Shown here piece after piece: positions 12,100 to 24,860 of a stretch of DNA of 64,000 nt (position 1 is its first letter; each line of letters begins with the position of its first letter). The notes beneath the pieces are model-generated. The model was not told where the DNA came from. It did not search any database and worked only from the letters and a program-made list of their open reading frames with translations. A program made the position numbers and the translations under genes. Origin of the DNA: Nemophila menziesii (Eukaryota; Streptophyta; Magnoliopsida; Boraginales; Hydrophyllaceae); the NCBI GenBank assembly GCA_029959085.1, contig JARWIR010000031.1:8184001-8248000 (forward strand), read 5' to 3'.

Positions 12100-12665
12100 T
12101 TTAATCCTTGATTGGTTGTATAGTGAGCACAAAATGAAAGGTGTCGATTAAAAAGACACTATCTTATTCATTGTTACAAGATTGTGAAATTATTGTTGAC
12201 ACGCTTTGAATCCAAGTTTCTAAATTATTGTTAAAGAAACTATGGTTATGTATGATAAATGGTGATTGTTACAGAAAGAATGAATTGTAGGTGCTCCAAA
12301 AATGGATTTTGGAAAATGGTGAAGGATTGGAGATCTTTGTATGCATGCTAAACAAATTGTTTCTCTTAATTTTGATGTGTATAAGATTAATACCATATGC
12401 AAATAGTTGTGACTAAAATGAATATCACAAAAATCTACACCTTGCACGCGACATAACTACTATTAGAATGTGCAAATAAATCATTTAGAATGCACATGAA
12501 TATCTAAGTCCAAGTCACCCATATTATGGTAGTTAGATGTTCGATTAAGTATTCAATATTTTTGGGTAGAGTAAAATAATTTCATTAGAACACATAGAAC
12601 ACTATGGTGCAGGTCGATGAAGATATTTGAAATTTCCAAACACAAATGATAGACAATAGTAATGA
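12100..12665 (-). pseudogene. ABCC transporter relic, copy 2
   Basis: On the - strand, with frameshifts: a FYST/ILNR-TS stretch (12525-12570, expected FFDSTP-GRILNRAS), then GDLDLDI (near 12510, expected VDLDI), IVVMS (near 12455), FVIFI-like and ICIWY-like DNA, KLRETICLACIQRSPILHHF (12310-12375), FGAPTIHSF, and the split PW/FHN around the 22-nt insertion (near 12195-12216). The DNA upstream of the coding part reads TTGTTTCTCATCCAG, a good fossil 3' splice site. Stops and frameshifts make it non-functional. Confidence 0.85.
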
Positions 12666-13480
12666 CTGGATGAGAAACAAGAATGAGTTTCCAAGATAAA
12701 TAAATATATAAACTAGCAATATATAAGAGATATATTCCTTTTAGACACTGTACAATTATAGAAAAAAAATCTGCTCATAAGCGCCCGAGAACCACTTAAT
12801 GATACAAAATGTGTTTACACCTAATGCAACACAAATAGTTTGGTGGCTTATTAACATATGTGGGAATCTAAAGCATCACATTAGCACGTTAAATGCAATC
12901 TAGACTGGAATAAAATTATAATCGGGAGGTGATCATAAATAATATAATCTTGTCAATTTTGAACTCATGTGAATTATTAGAACTATACAAGTTCATAGAT
13001 TTTATGTTATAAAGTTAAAACACACCAATGAGTCTACAAATCCTATAGAGTTTTCAAAATCCATAAAAACCTTATAGAATTTCAATTGAATATACTGTAA
13101 TAGTTACTACAAATATGAAATAGATATTTACGTTTTTATTTCATAACATTTAGCGAAAGTTGATTCAAATCTGTTACACATGTTGGTTTGCAATATGCTA
13201 AAACATGTAAACTTAAAAAAAATATATATTTATACAAAAATATATATCTATATAGATATGTTTAAAACATAGATATATACATAAATATAGTAAAAATATT
13301 TGGTAAAAAAATAACATTATATAAACAAAAATATTTAAGTATTACAAACCAAATCATTATATTTATAATAAAATTTTGGTATACTAGTATTAAATCGTTT
13401 AACTAGTATAATTGATTTGTTATACTATAACTGATAATTAAAAATTAATAGAAACAGTTAGGTGCATACTACTTTATTAT
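12666..13480. repeat. Block c end and truncated block d
   Basis: 12666-12960 is the region upstream of the ABCC relic (possible intron), also present at 29121, 40700 and 56115. 12960-13480 is a shortened, AT-rich block d. No gene seen. Confidence 0.65.
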
Positions 13481-13892
13481 ATAAATACTCTAACAAAAAT
13501 TATATAATTAGTTTTTGCATGACATAAACATGGGGTATGTCTCATAATACTATTGGTATTGGACGATCCAATATTAAATAAAATTATTTTTCTAATTAAT
13601 ATAGAGTCATATAGTATAATTATTGAATAGCATAAGGAAATGCAGACAAATTTTTGAATAATATATAGTTATTTATTGCAATTATATCAAAAACAATCTG
13701 GGGCCTTAAACTCCCTTGTCCCTCAAACATAATTTCATCCCTACTCCTCTATGTGTAATTATGTATTTGTATATTATAATTAATAAGGAGATAGATAAAT
13801 AAATTAGACAAGTAGCATTGCCACAAGTTTTAAACTATGGGATATTGACGAAGGTAACAATATGGCATTTTTGGGAGCTAAACTTGAAATAA
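13481..13892. repeat. Second partial copy of block c
   Basis: From TTTTTGCATGACATAAACATG the sequence returns to block c (compare 11665-12035). It stops at CTTGAAATAAA, where the foldback element begins. Confidence 0.7.
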
Positions 13893-16090
13893 ACTACAAT
13901 TTTAAGTTAATTCCAAATTATTAATAAAAAGTTGAAAGATCAAAAATATACCCAAAAACCGATTAATTATTACTGTAATTATACATATATCATATCATAT
14001 TATTCTTATTGTTTTTACCATTTATTATATTTTTTTTACCACCACCACCACCAACAACCACTCTCACCACCACCCCACAACAATCCACTCCGACCCCACC
14101 TCAACAACCTCAATACCACTACCACCATTATTCTTCGCTGACTACCACCTTCGTCCATAACCACAACCGACTAGTTACGTCACCACCAAGTTATATAATC
14201 ACACGCGCGAATTCGTGAAATTATTTAAAAAGAATTTATAACTAATTCAAAAAAAAATTTAAAGAATAAAAGATTTGCATTTTTATACGAGACAAATAAA
14301 TATTTACGTCTATTTTTTTAGAATTTTTTTATTTTTTAATATCGATAGTCCGTTTTATGTATTGTTATAACACACGAAGAAAGATGTTTCTAATTCCACA
14401 ACAGACGCACGTCTGTAATTTTTTTTATAAAAATCATATTATAATCGGAAAGAATAAAAAAAAAAATTTTAGACGGGACAAATTCATATCTACTTCAGCA
14501 GATTTTTTTGATTTTTAAATTTGTATATTTATTTTTATGTGTTCCTACAATACACAAAAATATATTTATGTTTTCGTGTAACGCAAAAAATTAAAAAATC
14601 AAATTAAAGCGTTCTCTTGTTTAACAAAATCACTTTTTCTCTTTATTTTTTCACATGTACACTAGTTTTACTCCTTTTAACTATCTTTATGTAATAACCT
14701 TTTTTACTTTTGTGTTGCTGTAATACACAAAACAGTCATTTGTGTACAATAGTAACACACAAATTAATTTTTTCTCTTCTAGTCAAACAATTCAGTCGGT
14801 GTGTTACAAAATCACAAAGTGAAAAGGTCATAACTAAAAGGGAGTACATGGTTTTGTGTGTTGCTGTAATATACAAATGAGTGTTTCATGTGTTGGATCA
14901 ACATAAAAAATAACAAAAATAGGTTGGGTAAAAAGATAATACATCAATATAGTAAAAAAAAGTAAAAATAGTGTATATGCAATTAATAAAAAAATAAAAA
15001 TTTTATTAAAGGAAAGAATATTTTAGAATGATTCCATGATTTTATGTGTTATAGAAATACATAAATATATTTTTGTGTATTGTAGGAACACATAAAACTG
15101 AATATCAAATGTAAAAATAAAAAAAAAAAATCAAAAAACTCGCTGATATAAATATGAACTTACTTGCTCCGTCAAAAATTAACAGACACGCGCGTGTTGT
15201 GGTGTTTGAAAAATGTGTTTTTGGGTACATGTGTGATCTAGGATTGCTTTCGCGCACCACGACTTATCCCACAGGGATATACACGTCTCCCATGTATATT
15301 GTGAAGTAAATCAAAACTAGGTTACCGTGTTCATTGAGGGGTTTGAGCCTTGTACCTCTTACTTTACACACATTAGGGAGAGTATTCGAACTCTAGGCCT
15401 CCCCCTTAAGTGCTGAAGAAATAGTATGTCTCTGTGCAGTTGTGCTAATTCATGTTCAAGGAGGGGTCGAGCGTTGACAAAATCTTTTTCTGTGTGTTAT
15501 AACAACACATAAATCCGATTATCGAAATTTAAAAATAAATAAATAAATTCAAAAAAAATATAAAAAAACATAGACGTAAATATTAATTTGTCTCGTCAAA
15601 AAATTTAAATTTTTAATCTTTCCATTTTTTTTTGAATTAGTTATTAATTTTTTAATTATATCATGGACACGTGTGTGAAGAAATTAGTTGGTGTTTATTG
15701 GTGGTGACGAAACTAGTCGCTGTTGATTAAAGACGAAGGTGGTGGCCGACGGAGAATAATGGTGGTATGTGGGGGTGGTGAGTTGGGGAGGGGGTGGTTG
15801 TGGAGGTGGTAGGAATGGTGGTAGGGGTTAGGTGGTTGTGGTGGGGGTGGTGGTGGGAGTAGTGGGGTGGTGGTGGAGGTGGTGGTTGATGGAGAATTTA
15901 TAAGGTGGTGGTGGTCGGATTTTATAATAAAACGAAAAAATATATATATATATATAATTAATATTATATAATAAAATTAAAAAATAAATAATTAAAATTA
16001 CATTAAGGGTAATAGGGGAAATTTAATATGACAATCATTTTTTTGGAATAAAATTTAAGGATTCGTAATTAATTGGTTATTATCCTATTT
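13893..16090. mobile_element. Foldback (long palindrome) element, full copy
   Basis: The left half is the reverse complement of the right half along most of its length, meeting near 14800. Matched features: CCACC tract (14037-14110) with GGTGG tract (15720-15920); the GACGAGACAAAT-type phrase near 14290 with ATTTGTCTCGTC near 15585; GTTATAACACAC near 14365 with GTGTGTTATAAC near 15495; CACATGTACACTAG near 14652 with its partner near 14975. The right arm is interrupted by a SINE-like insert. No transposase is encoded, so it is non-autonomous. The outer limits are set by divergence from uninterrupted repeat units. Frames at 13932-14218 (P/H/T-rich) are translated CCACC repeats. Confidence 0.8.
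15223..15477 (-). mobile_element. tRNA-derived SINE-like insertion
   Basis: On the - strand an A-box-like TAGCACAACTGC (15436-15447) is followed by a B-box-like GAGTTCGAATAC (15382-15393), as in tRNA-derived RNA polymerase III promoters. It is absent from the left arm of the palindrome, so it is an insertion. Possible degenerate target duplication: GAAAAATGTGTTTTT on one side, GACAAAATCTTTTT on the other. The copy at 58606-58850 has a better A box and an A-rich 3' end. Confidence 0.65.
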
Positions 16091-16740
16091 TTTTATTTCA
16101 GAGAAAAAAATTAGCATATGTAATTATTATCATATAATTATTATTTTTATGTCAAAGCATTTATAATTTATTGGAAGATATAATTGTATATTACGAAAAT
16201 GTAACAACATCAATATTTTAATATTTAAAGAATTATCAATAAATTTATGTTCAATTTTTTATGTATTTTTTGTGATAAAATAAGTTTATTTAATCGACAT
16301 GTTTCTTTTACTTAAAAGACAAACATGATCGTATGTGAACCATAATTTACTAATACACATTAAGTACAATAATTAATTTTTACGAATACAAGAAAACATA
16401 ACTGAATCTTATCCCAATCCATACACACTATACTTAATATTCTAATTTATGTCATCCTTGCGTGTTGGATATCATATTTTCACCTAGGAGATATAGGTTT
16501 GATGCCCGTCATTGAAGCAAAACTTATTTTATAGGCTTAGATATGGGATCTGGGTTTGTTTCCCTGTTTATATAACATAATTTTTCTTTTTCCATGACCC
16601 ATAAAAGGAGAACCTTGAATCTTGAACCACACACAATGAAATTTGAATTAAATTTTGATTAAAATGTGTGCAAGCTAAACACAATAAATTTTATATAAGC
16701 ATAAAAAAATATGTACACAAAATTAAAAATCATGAACCAC
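16091..16740. repeat. Block h, 3' part
   Basis: Matches the second half of 8206-9514 and ends at ATGAACCACAAACCTTA. No gene seen. Confidence 0.75.
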
Positions 16741-16790
16741 AAACCTTATCCTTACACTTAAGGTTTAAACCCCAATTCTAATCTAAACCA
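16741..16790 (+). repeat. CCTTAA tract remnant
   Basis: Only about 50 bases of tract remain. The sequence jumps from the tract entry phrase straight to the CTTAAGGTTTAAACCCC phrase found at the end of the remnants at 1 and 60113. Confidence 0.8.
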
Positions 16791-17865
16791 GATGAAAATT
16801 GATTGTGTTGATATTTGATCAACTGTGACAAATATTAGTACATAAAAAAGATGGGTGTGATCGCTTTAGAGCCCTTAAATCTCTCAACATAAAAGATGGC
16901 TCAGATTTATCCCCTTATATTGCTCCAAAAACATATAATTAATTTTATGGGACCTTATACTATTTAATTATATGTTATATTTATATTTAATATATTTTAA
17001 AATCTCATAAAAATCGTAATTTTATAGTTATAATCCCATAAAATAAATGTTTTTGTCTGGTTTATCTAATTATACTTATCTACTTACATAACAAGTGTTG
17101 ATCAAAGCTCGTTAATCTATAGTTTTAAGAATGTTTTTATTAAACAGATTTGATCATCTACATAAAAGATGATCAACATTGTCTACACTCCTTGAATTCA
17201 CTCACATGATTTATTTTTCTATTTTTGCACATATTATTTTTTTCAAACAAAAAAATTACATCTATAATTATTAACGTATAATTATTATTTTTATGTCAAA
17301 ACAATTACAATTTATTGGACGATATAATTGAATATTAAATAATTTTTTAATACATTTACATTCAATTTTTAATGTATATTTTTATTATGGTTGTGATTTT
17401 CTAAATTATTTAGCTTTTACCACTATATATGTATATGATAAAATATACTTTTTTAAACTGTAGGTCTCCTTCACATAAAAGAGGAACATGTCTGTGAACC
17501 CTTAATTTACTAACTCTCATTAATGAAAATAATTTTTTTTACTAAGAAAAGAAATCTTAATTATCTCTTATCCCACTCCATTTGACATTTGTTGGATATG
17601 TGAAATTTACGTCAATGGAAAAAATCTTATTTTAAAGGCTCACATAGGAAATCTTGGTTTGTTTAATACAACACACATTTCCTTTTTCATAACCCATAAA
17701 ACGCGAACAACAGTCTTAAACCACGAACAATAAAATTTAAATTAAAAAAAAATCATGAAAGCTAAATACAAAAAATGTGTCATAAGCATTAACCAAATGT
17801 GTACAAGAAATTAAAAATTATGAACCATAATATTAAAATGATTGGGATATGTGTTAATATAATAA
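16791..17865. repeat. Block h, second version
   Basis: Close copy of 233-1369, with ACATAAAAGA words near 16888, 17160 and 17472. No gene seen. Confidence 0.85.
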
Positions 17866-19010
17866 AAAATAACGTTTACCATCAATTAATCCATAACTTT
17901 AACCATACACTTTAAATTAATGCTAAATTGTATACTTTACCTTAAATCTTGAAATTTAAACTTGAATGTTGATACATAACTATATCATAATCTTAAACCT
18001 TAAACTTAATTTTAACCTTTACCCTAAAACTATTTAAACCTCAATTATAATCTTAACCAGATGAAAAATTATTGTGTTGATATATGACCTTAAACCTTAA
18101 ATCTTATCACCTTAACAATAACCCTACCCCTATCCTTTAGGTTTTAAATCTTTACTCTAACCTTAATAAAATGAAGACTCGTCCCTATCCCTATCCTTAG
18201 CCTTAGCCTTATACTTAGTATTTACCTTAGCCTTATCCTTATCTCTAGACTTAGCCCTAACCTTTTCCTTTTTGTTAAACTTAATCTTAACATTAACCTT
18301 ACCCTTATCCTTAAAGTTGAATAAAACTTATCCTAAACATTAAAATTTAACTTATAATTATGTTTAATCTTAACCATAACCTTAACCTTAACCTTAACCC
18401 TTTACTACTAAATTTTAACCTGAACCTCAAAAGTTTAACTATTAACCTTAACCATATTCTCAATCTTATTCTTAACATTAACCTAACATTAACCTAACAT
18501 TAACCTTTACTTTAGGCTTAGCTATAACCTTTAACTTAAAACAAAACTTTGACTTAGCCATGACCTTAATAGTAACTTTAATCTTAATCTTAACCTTAAT
18601 CTCAACCTTAACCTTAATCTTGACCCTAATATTTACCTTAACCTAAATATTATCCGTATCCTCAACCTAAACCTTAATCTTAACCTTAAAATTAACCCTA
18701 ACCTCAAATCTTATACCTTAAACCGTAAAACTTAGACGTAAACCTTAACTATAACATAGTGTTTTGCTTTAATATGACCTTGACCTTAACTTTAACCATA
18801 TTCCTTAAAACATAAGTATTATACCTTAACACTTAAACCATAAACTTAACCTTAACCTTAATCTTAAATCTTAACCTTAAATTTCACCTTCACCTTCATC
18901 TTAACTAATTTAACCTTAACCCTGAACCTTGAACCTTGAACCTTAAACCTTAAACGTTAAACCATAAACCTTAATCTTTAAAATTAACATTAACATTAAC
19001 CCTTACCTTA
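17866..19010 (+). repeat. CCTTAA tract 3 (block a)
   Basis: Close copy of tract 1 (offset about 16.5 kb), with the same spacer word near 18765 and the same CCTTGAA ending near 18925. Confidence 0.95.
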
Positions 19011-19780
19011 ACCTTTAATACAATCCACGACAACGATGCTAAAAAACTTGGTATCCCCCTAGTGTGCATAAAATTTTATGGATCATTCCAAGTAGTAAAG
19101 TAACTATTTTATCATCTCCATATGTATTGTAAAACTTATAGTTTGTGTTTAATGACGTTCAATGAAACGTTATGTAACAAAATAATATATATTGTTTTTG
19201 GTTTCAATAATTAATAAGAGTAAAAGAATAAGAAAATGTCTACTATTCACATTAATCGGGAATCAAACTATGTTTACTATTCATATTAATCGGGAATCTA
19301 TATATCACCTAAGCCTCTTCTTAATTCAAATGACAGTGATGTTTACTATTCACATTAATTGTGACTCAATAAGGCACCTAAACATCACATGTATATTCCT
19401 ACATATTAATTAGGCACTAATGAATTTAACTCTTTTAACGGCTATGTAAATTTCTATATTATTTTTATTCGAATAGAAATAAATACCTCTAATATCTACT
19501 TCCACCTTTAAAATTCCCCTCCAGTAATTCATAAACTAGGGCTAATAAATTAAGTGGACTTTATAATGAAAAAAACCATATACAAGATAATAAAATACAT
19601 ATTAATAAATATCAATTAAGCAAAAACCCTAAATTCATACAAAAAGCCTCAATTCATAATTCTAGGGTTCATAAGAAATTGTCCAAAACTAATGAAGAGA
19701 GTATTTCGTTAACAATATATAGTTAATCATAATCATAATTAAAGAATAAAATTTAATAAATAAAAAGTTAAAGTCTTACA
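19011..19780. repeat. Block b
   Basis: Close copy of 2491-3260 with three TGT(T/C)TACTATTCA(C/T)ATTAAT copies. The frame at 19192-19413 has changed relative to its counterpart as ordinary non-coding DNA would. Confidence 0.85.
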
Positions 19781-20665
19781 ATGATTTGATTATGATGAAG
19801 ATGTTAATGACTTCTCCTTTCTTCTCGTTTGACTTTATCTTCAATTGCGTTTTTATCATAACATGTTGGAAAGCTAATTTATATTGTAATTTTTGTAGCT
19901 CTCTTTCTACGGTCAGTATGGTTTCAACATAGTAAAAATCCAATGGTTTTTTTTTACAAAAACTAGATGGCCTTAGTCATCTCATAGAAAACGTCCATAG
20001 ATTCCTGGCTAACTTTGAATCGAAATTATGTTTACGGCCACGTAAACTAGATTTAAATGGCTATCTTGTGGTATTGAACTGGTGTCTAACTATTTTTCAA
20101 TAGTTTTCGTCATTACTTTAAATTTGGCAACATATTCAGAAAACATATACTCAAAATTAATAGGATATGACTCCCATCCTATATTTGATTGTCCAATATC
20201 AACATATTAACCATTAATTATACTGATAAAAAAAATATCATAGGTTAACTAGGTAGTTACTTAATTAGTTTTTGAATGACATAAATATAGGGTATGTCTC
20301 ATAATACGAATGGTATTGGACAATCCAATATTGGATATAATTATTTTCTAAATAAATATAGAGTCATATAGTCTAATTTTTTAATAACATTCGAAAAATG
20401 TAGAACCTTTTTTAATAATATATAGTAATATAATACAATTAACTCAAAAGCAATTTGGGGTTTAATCTTGTACTTATATATTATTGTTAGTAGGGAAATA
20501 GTTGGATAAACTAGAAATGTAGTGTTGGCCACAACTTTTACTATATGGGATGTTGAAGAAGGTAACATTATGGCATTTTAGGGAGCTTAACATAAAATAA
20601 AATAAAGTCCACAACATTATGAAAATCATTTAAAATAAATTAATTCTACTAAAAAGCCTGTAACT
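19781..20665. repeat. Block c flank
   Basis: Close copy of 3261-4137. No gene seen. Confidence 0.8.
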
Positions 20666-21165
20666 TTAATCCTTGATTGTCTGTGTAGTGAGAACAAAAC
20701 GAAAGGTGACAATTAAAAACACACCCTCTTTTTTATTGTTACAAGATTGTGAAATTATTCTCGACAAGTTTTGTATCCAGGTTATAAAAAATTTTTCAAT
20801 GATATTATGGTTATGTTTGATAAAATGGTTATTGTTGCGGAAATAATGAATTGTAGGTCCTCCAAAAATGGATTCTACAAAATCATGAAGGATGGGAGAT
20901 ATTTGTATACCCGCTAAACAAATTATTTCTCTTAATTTTGTTTTGTAAAATATTAATATTGTATGCAAATATTTGTGACTGAAATGATATCACAAAAACC
21001 TACACCATGCACGTGACATAACCATAATTATAATGAGCGACTAAATCATTGAGAAAGAACATGAATATCGAAGTCAAAGGAACTCATATTTTGGTATTTA
21101 GATGTCGATTAAGTATTCAGTATATTGGGGTAGAGTCAAAAAATGTAACTGGATCACACAAAACA
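20666..21165 (-). pseudogene. ABCC transporter relic, copy 3
   Basis: The - strand reads TFFDSTPIY (21130-21160), a stop, then ILNR (near 21110), the clearest match to the FFDSTPxGRILNR motif of ABCC transporters. Further on come KLREIICLAGIQISPILHDF (20880-20945), FGGPTIHYF and the FHN/22-nt insertion region (20757-20780). Stops and frameshifts mark it as dead. It belongs with copy 1: both lose homology to the other copies just upstream of the FFDSTP motif. Confidence 0.88.
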
Positions 21166-22026
21166 TAGATTTTGTGTTATTTTCATACACATTGTGTAAT
21201 TAACCCCATTGTAAACTACCTAAATTAATTTCCACAAATAATAAAATAATAAGCTTTATTTATTAATGTTATAAGCTTTATTTACCTGAATATGATATAA
21301 ATATATCAAAAACTAATTAGTTGTGAGATAACTAATCTCTTAGTGTAATACATGTTAGTATATTTGGAATAGTTTACTTTATTTTATTTTCAATAGATGT
21401 ATAAATGTGGTGTTTAATAACGTTTTCAATTTTGTAGCCCATATTTTCATCCTTATAAGACATGAGTATTACTGATTCCTTTAAGTATTAATATAATTTG
21501 ACAAATTCTATACTTGATATTGTAAAATTAGTAAAATCCTGTACAAGATTAAAAACATAAAACACACCAAGTCTACAAATCCCATAGAGTATTTAAAATC
21601 CATAAGAATCTTATAGAATTTCTAATGAAAGTAGTTATTACTGCAAATATGAAAGAAATGTATACATTGTTATTTAATCACTTTTAATGAAATTTAATTC
21701 AAATCTAATACACATGTTTGTTTGAAATATGATAAAATATAAAGTTACATGTACATTCCATAAAATTTAAATTAAAATATTATACATGTGTCTGTGGATT
21801 GATACATTAATTGTTTCTTACTTTCTATTTAAATTTTCTTTATTCACTACCATTTAATAAATCGTACCTACATAAACATATTTTTAGGACAACTACATAA
21901 CATACCAACCCTCATAAAAAAAGATTTCATACACAATTAAAGAAAATAAATATAAAAATCTATTTATTATATATAGATATGTTTGATAAATATATTTATG
22001 CTCTTATATGATAAACTAATTAAAAA

Positions 22027-22077
<51 letters not shown>

Positions 22078-22430
22078 ATGTGAAAAGATGCATATTTGAA
22101 AATTTAAAAAAAACACAAAAATATATTTAAAAAAAATATAAGCCTATATTTTCATATATAATAAGATAAACAATATATGAATCTATATATATAAAAAATT
22201 TTGCAAGATCAATAATTAAAATATATAGATCCATACAAAACATATAGATCTATATAAATATGTTAGATACTTAGACATATACATAAATATGGTATAAAAC
22301 TTTATTAAAAGAATGATGTTTTAAACAAAAAAACTATTATATGATTTTGGTGTAATAGTATTGAATCTTTTAATTAGTTATTATAGTATATAAAAATATG
22401 ATAAATTAATATTGTTGGAGAGAAATATGA
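21166..22430. repeat. Block d, AT-rich
   Basis: Close copy of 4636-5880, including the GATC palindromes near 22228 and 22247. No gene seen. Confidence 0.8.
22029..22079. repeat. (AT)n-(GT)n microsatellite
   Basis: About 40 bases of AT followed by a short GT run, longer than the allele at 5518. Confidence 0.95.
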
Positions 22431-23350
22431 AATGAAACTGAGAGTTAAGTTTTAGATTGTACATATTTTTATAACTTATTAGGTAGGGTGACAGAGAGTT
22501 GATGTGGGTTTATGTAAAGCAAGCGGAACTTATAAATAGTTAGCTTAAAAAACCCACCAATGATGGGCCTAAATAAAGAAAAGCCTCCATTTTGGCCTTT
22601 GCTTTGATCGATTTACGAATTACGTTGGGTTCATACTCAATCATAACTACCACTACTGAAGAAGAGTTTATATATGAAATATAAGTAGTAGATATGACCC
22701 GTTATTGAAGACATTTCCAAACAGTTAATTCTACTTTTACAAATGTTATAATAATAAAAAGGGAGGGTGATGTGATTATAAACGAGAAGATGAGAAATTA
22801 ATGAGAATTATGAGAGATTTTTTGGGATTTTGAGTTTTAATAGAAAAAGTTAGGTGTATAATAATTTATTTTACAAATACTCGAACTAAATGTTAAAAAA
22901 ACGTATCACATACATATATAGTGTGAACCCAATCCCATCAATGACATATTTTGTATAAATCAAAAGAAAGACATAAAATTTCATATATATTAGGTGTGAA
23001 ACAAAAAAACTCATCGTTTGCAAATTTAATGTAGAATTATAACAAGACATATCATTTGTCTAATTTCTTCTGTGAAATCAAAGAAACATGGCTTACTGTG
23101 AGTTTAACTTGGACATAAAATAACTTTTCTTGTTCTTTTATTCAAATCAATTTATATACAAATGTGAAAAATATTTTATTTTGTGAGATTTGTGGTATAA
23201 TATTACTTAATAATTAATTACATTAATAGTATGCAAATTTTAGTTCAAGAAACATATATACTTACAGTTACACATATGTAAAAAAATTCCCCTTAAATAA
23301 AAAAACACACTTTTCACATTTCAAGTATTTCAAAATGACAATAAACAATT
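22431..23350. repeat. Block e
   Basis: Close copy of 5881-6790. Contains TATAAATA at 22531-22538 and TGGGCC at 22564-22569. No downstream open frame makes this a supported promoter. Confidence 0.75.
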
Positions 23351-23820
23351 TACATAGATTTATCAAGGGTGACTGACATGGGTGTTTTTGAGACCAATTT
23401 AATCGCCAAAAGGAAAACATTTTGCTAGATTATTTTCCAAATAATTTACTACATGTGATAATAAGTATGAACCACAATAGTAACTGAGTATTAGTATTAT
23501 TCATCTCCGACCACTACCCACCGTCCACCGCTGGCACCGCCATCCGGGGAGTACTCTTTGTTTCATTGACTACACAGCCATTGAGTATTTATGATATTTA
23601 TCCTTAAACAACATCCACCGACCACCAACACAGCCACCCAAGCGTACTTAGTGATTCAATGTGTACGAAATCACTAAGTACGAAAATCGTGGATTAGAGA
23701 AATCACTAATTATGAAAATTCACTGAGTATATTCAGTTAATCTGTAACTATGCTTAGACAATCAGCAAACTACACTCTAAATCATTGAGTATACTCCGTG
23801 ATTTCTAAATATTACCTAAA
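23351..23820. repeat. Block f
   Basis: Close copy of 6791-7230 with the GAGTAT words. Confidence 0.75.
23644..23681. other. Perfect 13-bp stem-loop in block f
   Basis: Same arms as 7070-7107. Within the 12-base loop the middle four bases changed (AACT to TGTG), while the 26 arm bases did not. Confidence 0.85.
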
Positions 23821-24860
23821 AAATGGCACACATTTATTTTTATGATTGAACCAAAAAAAAATTAATAAAAAATAAATAAATCTGTTATACCTATAAGAAA
23901 AAAAATATATGAAAAAAGTTATAAGATATTTAAAGAAAAAAATTAAATAATCATGTTGAATGTTATATATCTATGTTGAATGTTACTCCAAGGAAAAAAG
24001 CATATCAAATAATCATGAACAACAAAATCTCATCAAAAAATTTCGCCTCTATAGTTAGATTTGTTATTTCAAACTCAACAACTCAAACTCCAATCTACCA
24101 TGGAAATATAGATCTACCAATAGAAAATAGTCTGGATGGTTGAGTAGGTTGGAGAAGAAGAGTATTTTGAGAGGTGTTTAGATATTCTAGGTGGTAAATG
24201 TGATTAATGTGTCTTTATGTACATATATATAAATATGATATTGGAAAATATCTCTTCAAGACCCGTTGACAAAGATCTCATCTATAATTTTCGAAATAAG
24301 CCGTAATTTAGTCCCTGCTAATAATAGATTCTATATCATAACATTTATCACAATAAGAAGATTGTAGTAAAATCCTATGACTAAGTTAATATTGTAGTAA
24401 TGTTTTATTAGATATAAATTTTTTTTACCAATATTCATGGGCGGATTTACAATCTTATCGACAACCATGACAATTCATCACAATCATATATCTTTAGGAG
24501 ATATATGTTGTGATGAATTGACATGATCACGATTGGATTGTAATCATTTATGTTTCCTAGAAGATTAGAATAAACATGATTGTTAAACCTTTAAAGCTGG
24601 ATCGATGTTTATAAGAGATTCACAGAAGGGGATGTATATGGTGTAGTTTTTCATAATATATATTGTTAGGGAAATGTTTAGAAATAGTTGTTGTGTTGAT
24701 GGAAAAATATTGATGGAAAATTATTAATGAATAGCATCTATTTATATGTGAGCAGATGGCTAAAAAGGGAATGAACAAGAAGCTTCCAGATTTCAAAAAT
24801 TATCAAGTTTGATCATATAACAATATATATATATAAAAGTTGTTAATAAAAGATGATAAG
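23821..24860. repeat. Block g
   Basis: Close copy of 7231-8205, with extra sequence near 24295-24400 (TTAGTCCCTGCTAATA phrase) that is also present at 35750 and 45265 but missing near 7720. Confidence 0.75.
24447..24544. other. Long imperfect hairpin in block g, copy 2
   Basis: Best-paired copy. Outer segment TTACAATC pairs with GATTGTAA, core CAATTCATCACAA with TTGTGATGAATTG, and inner CATATATCT with AGATATATG, around loop TTAGG. By eye about 40 of 47 positions pair. Confidence 0.85.
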
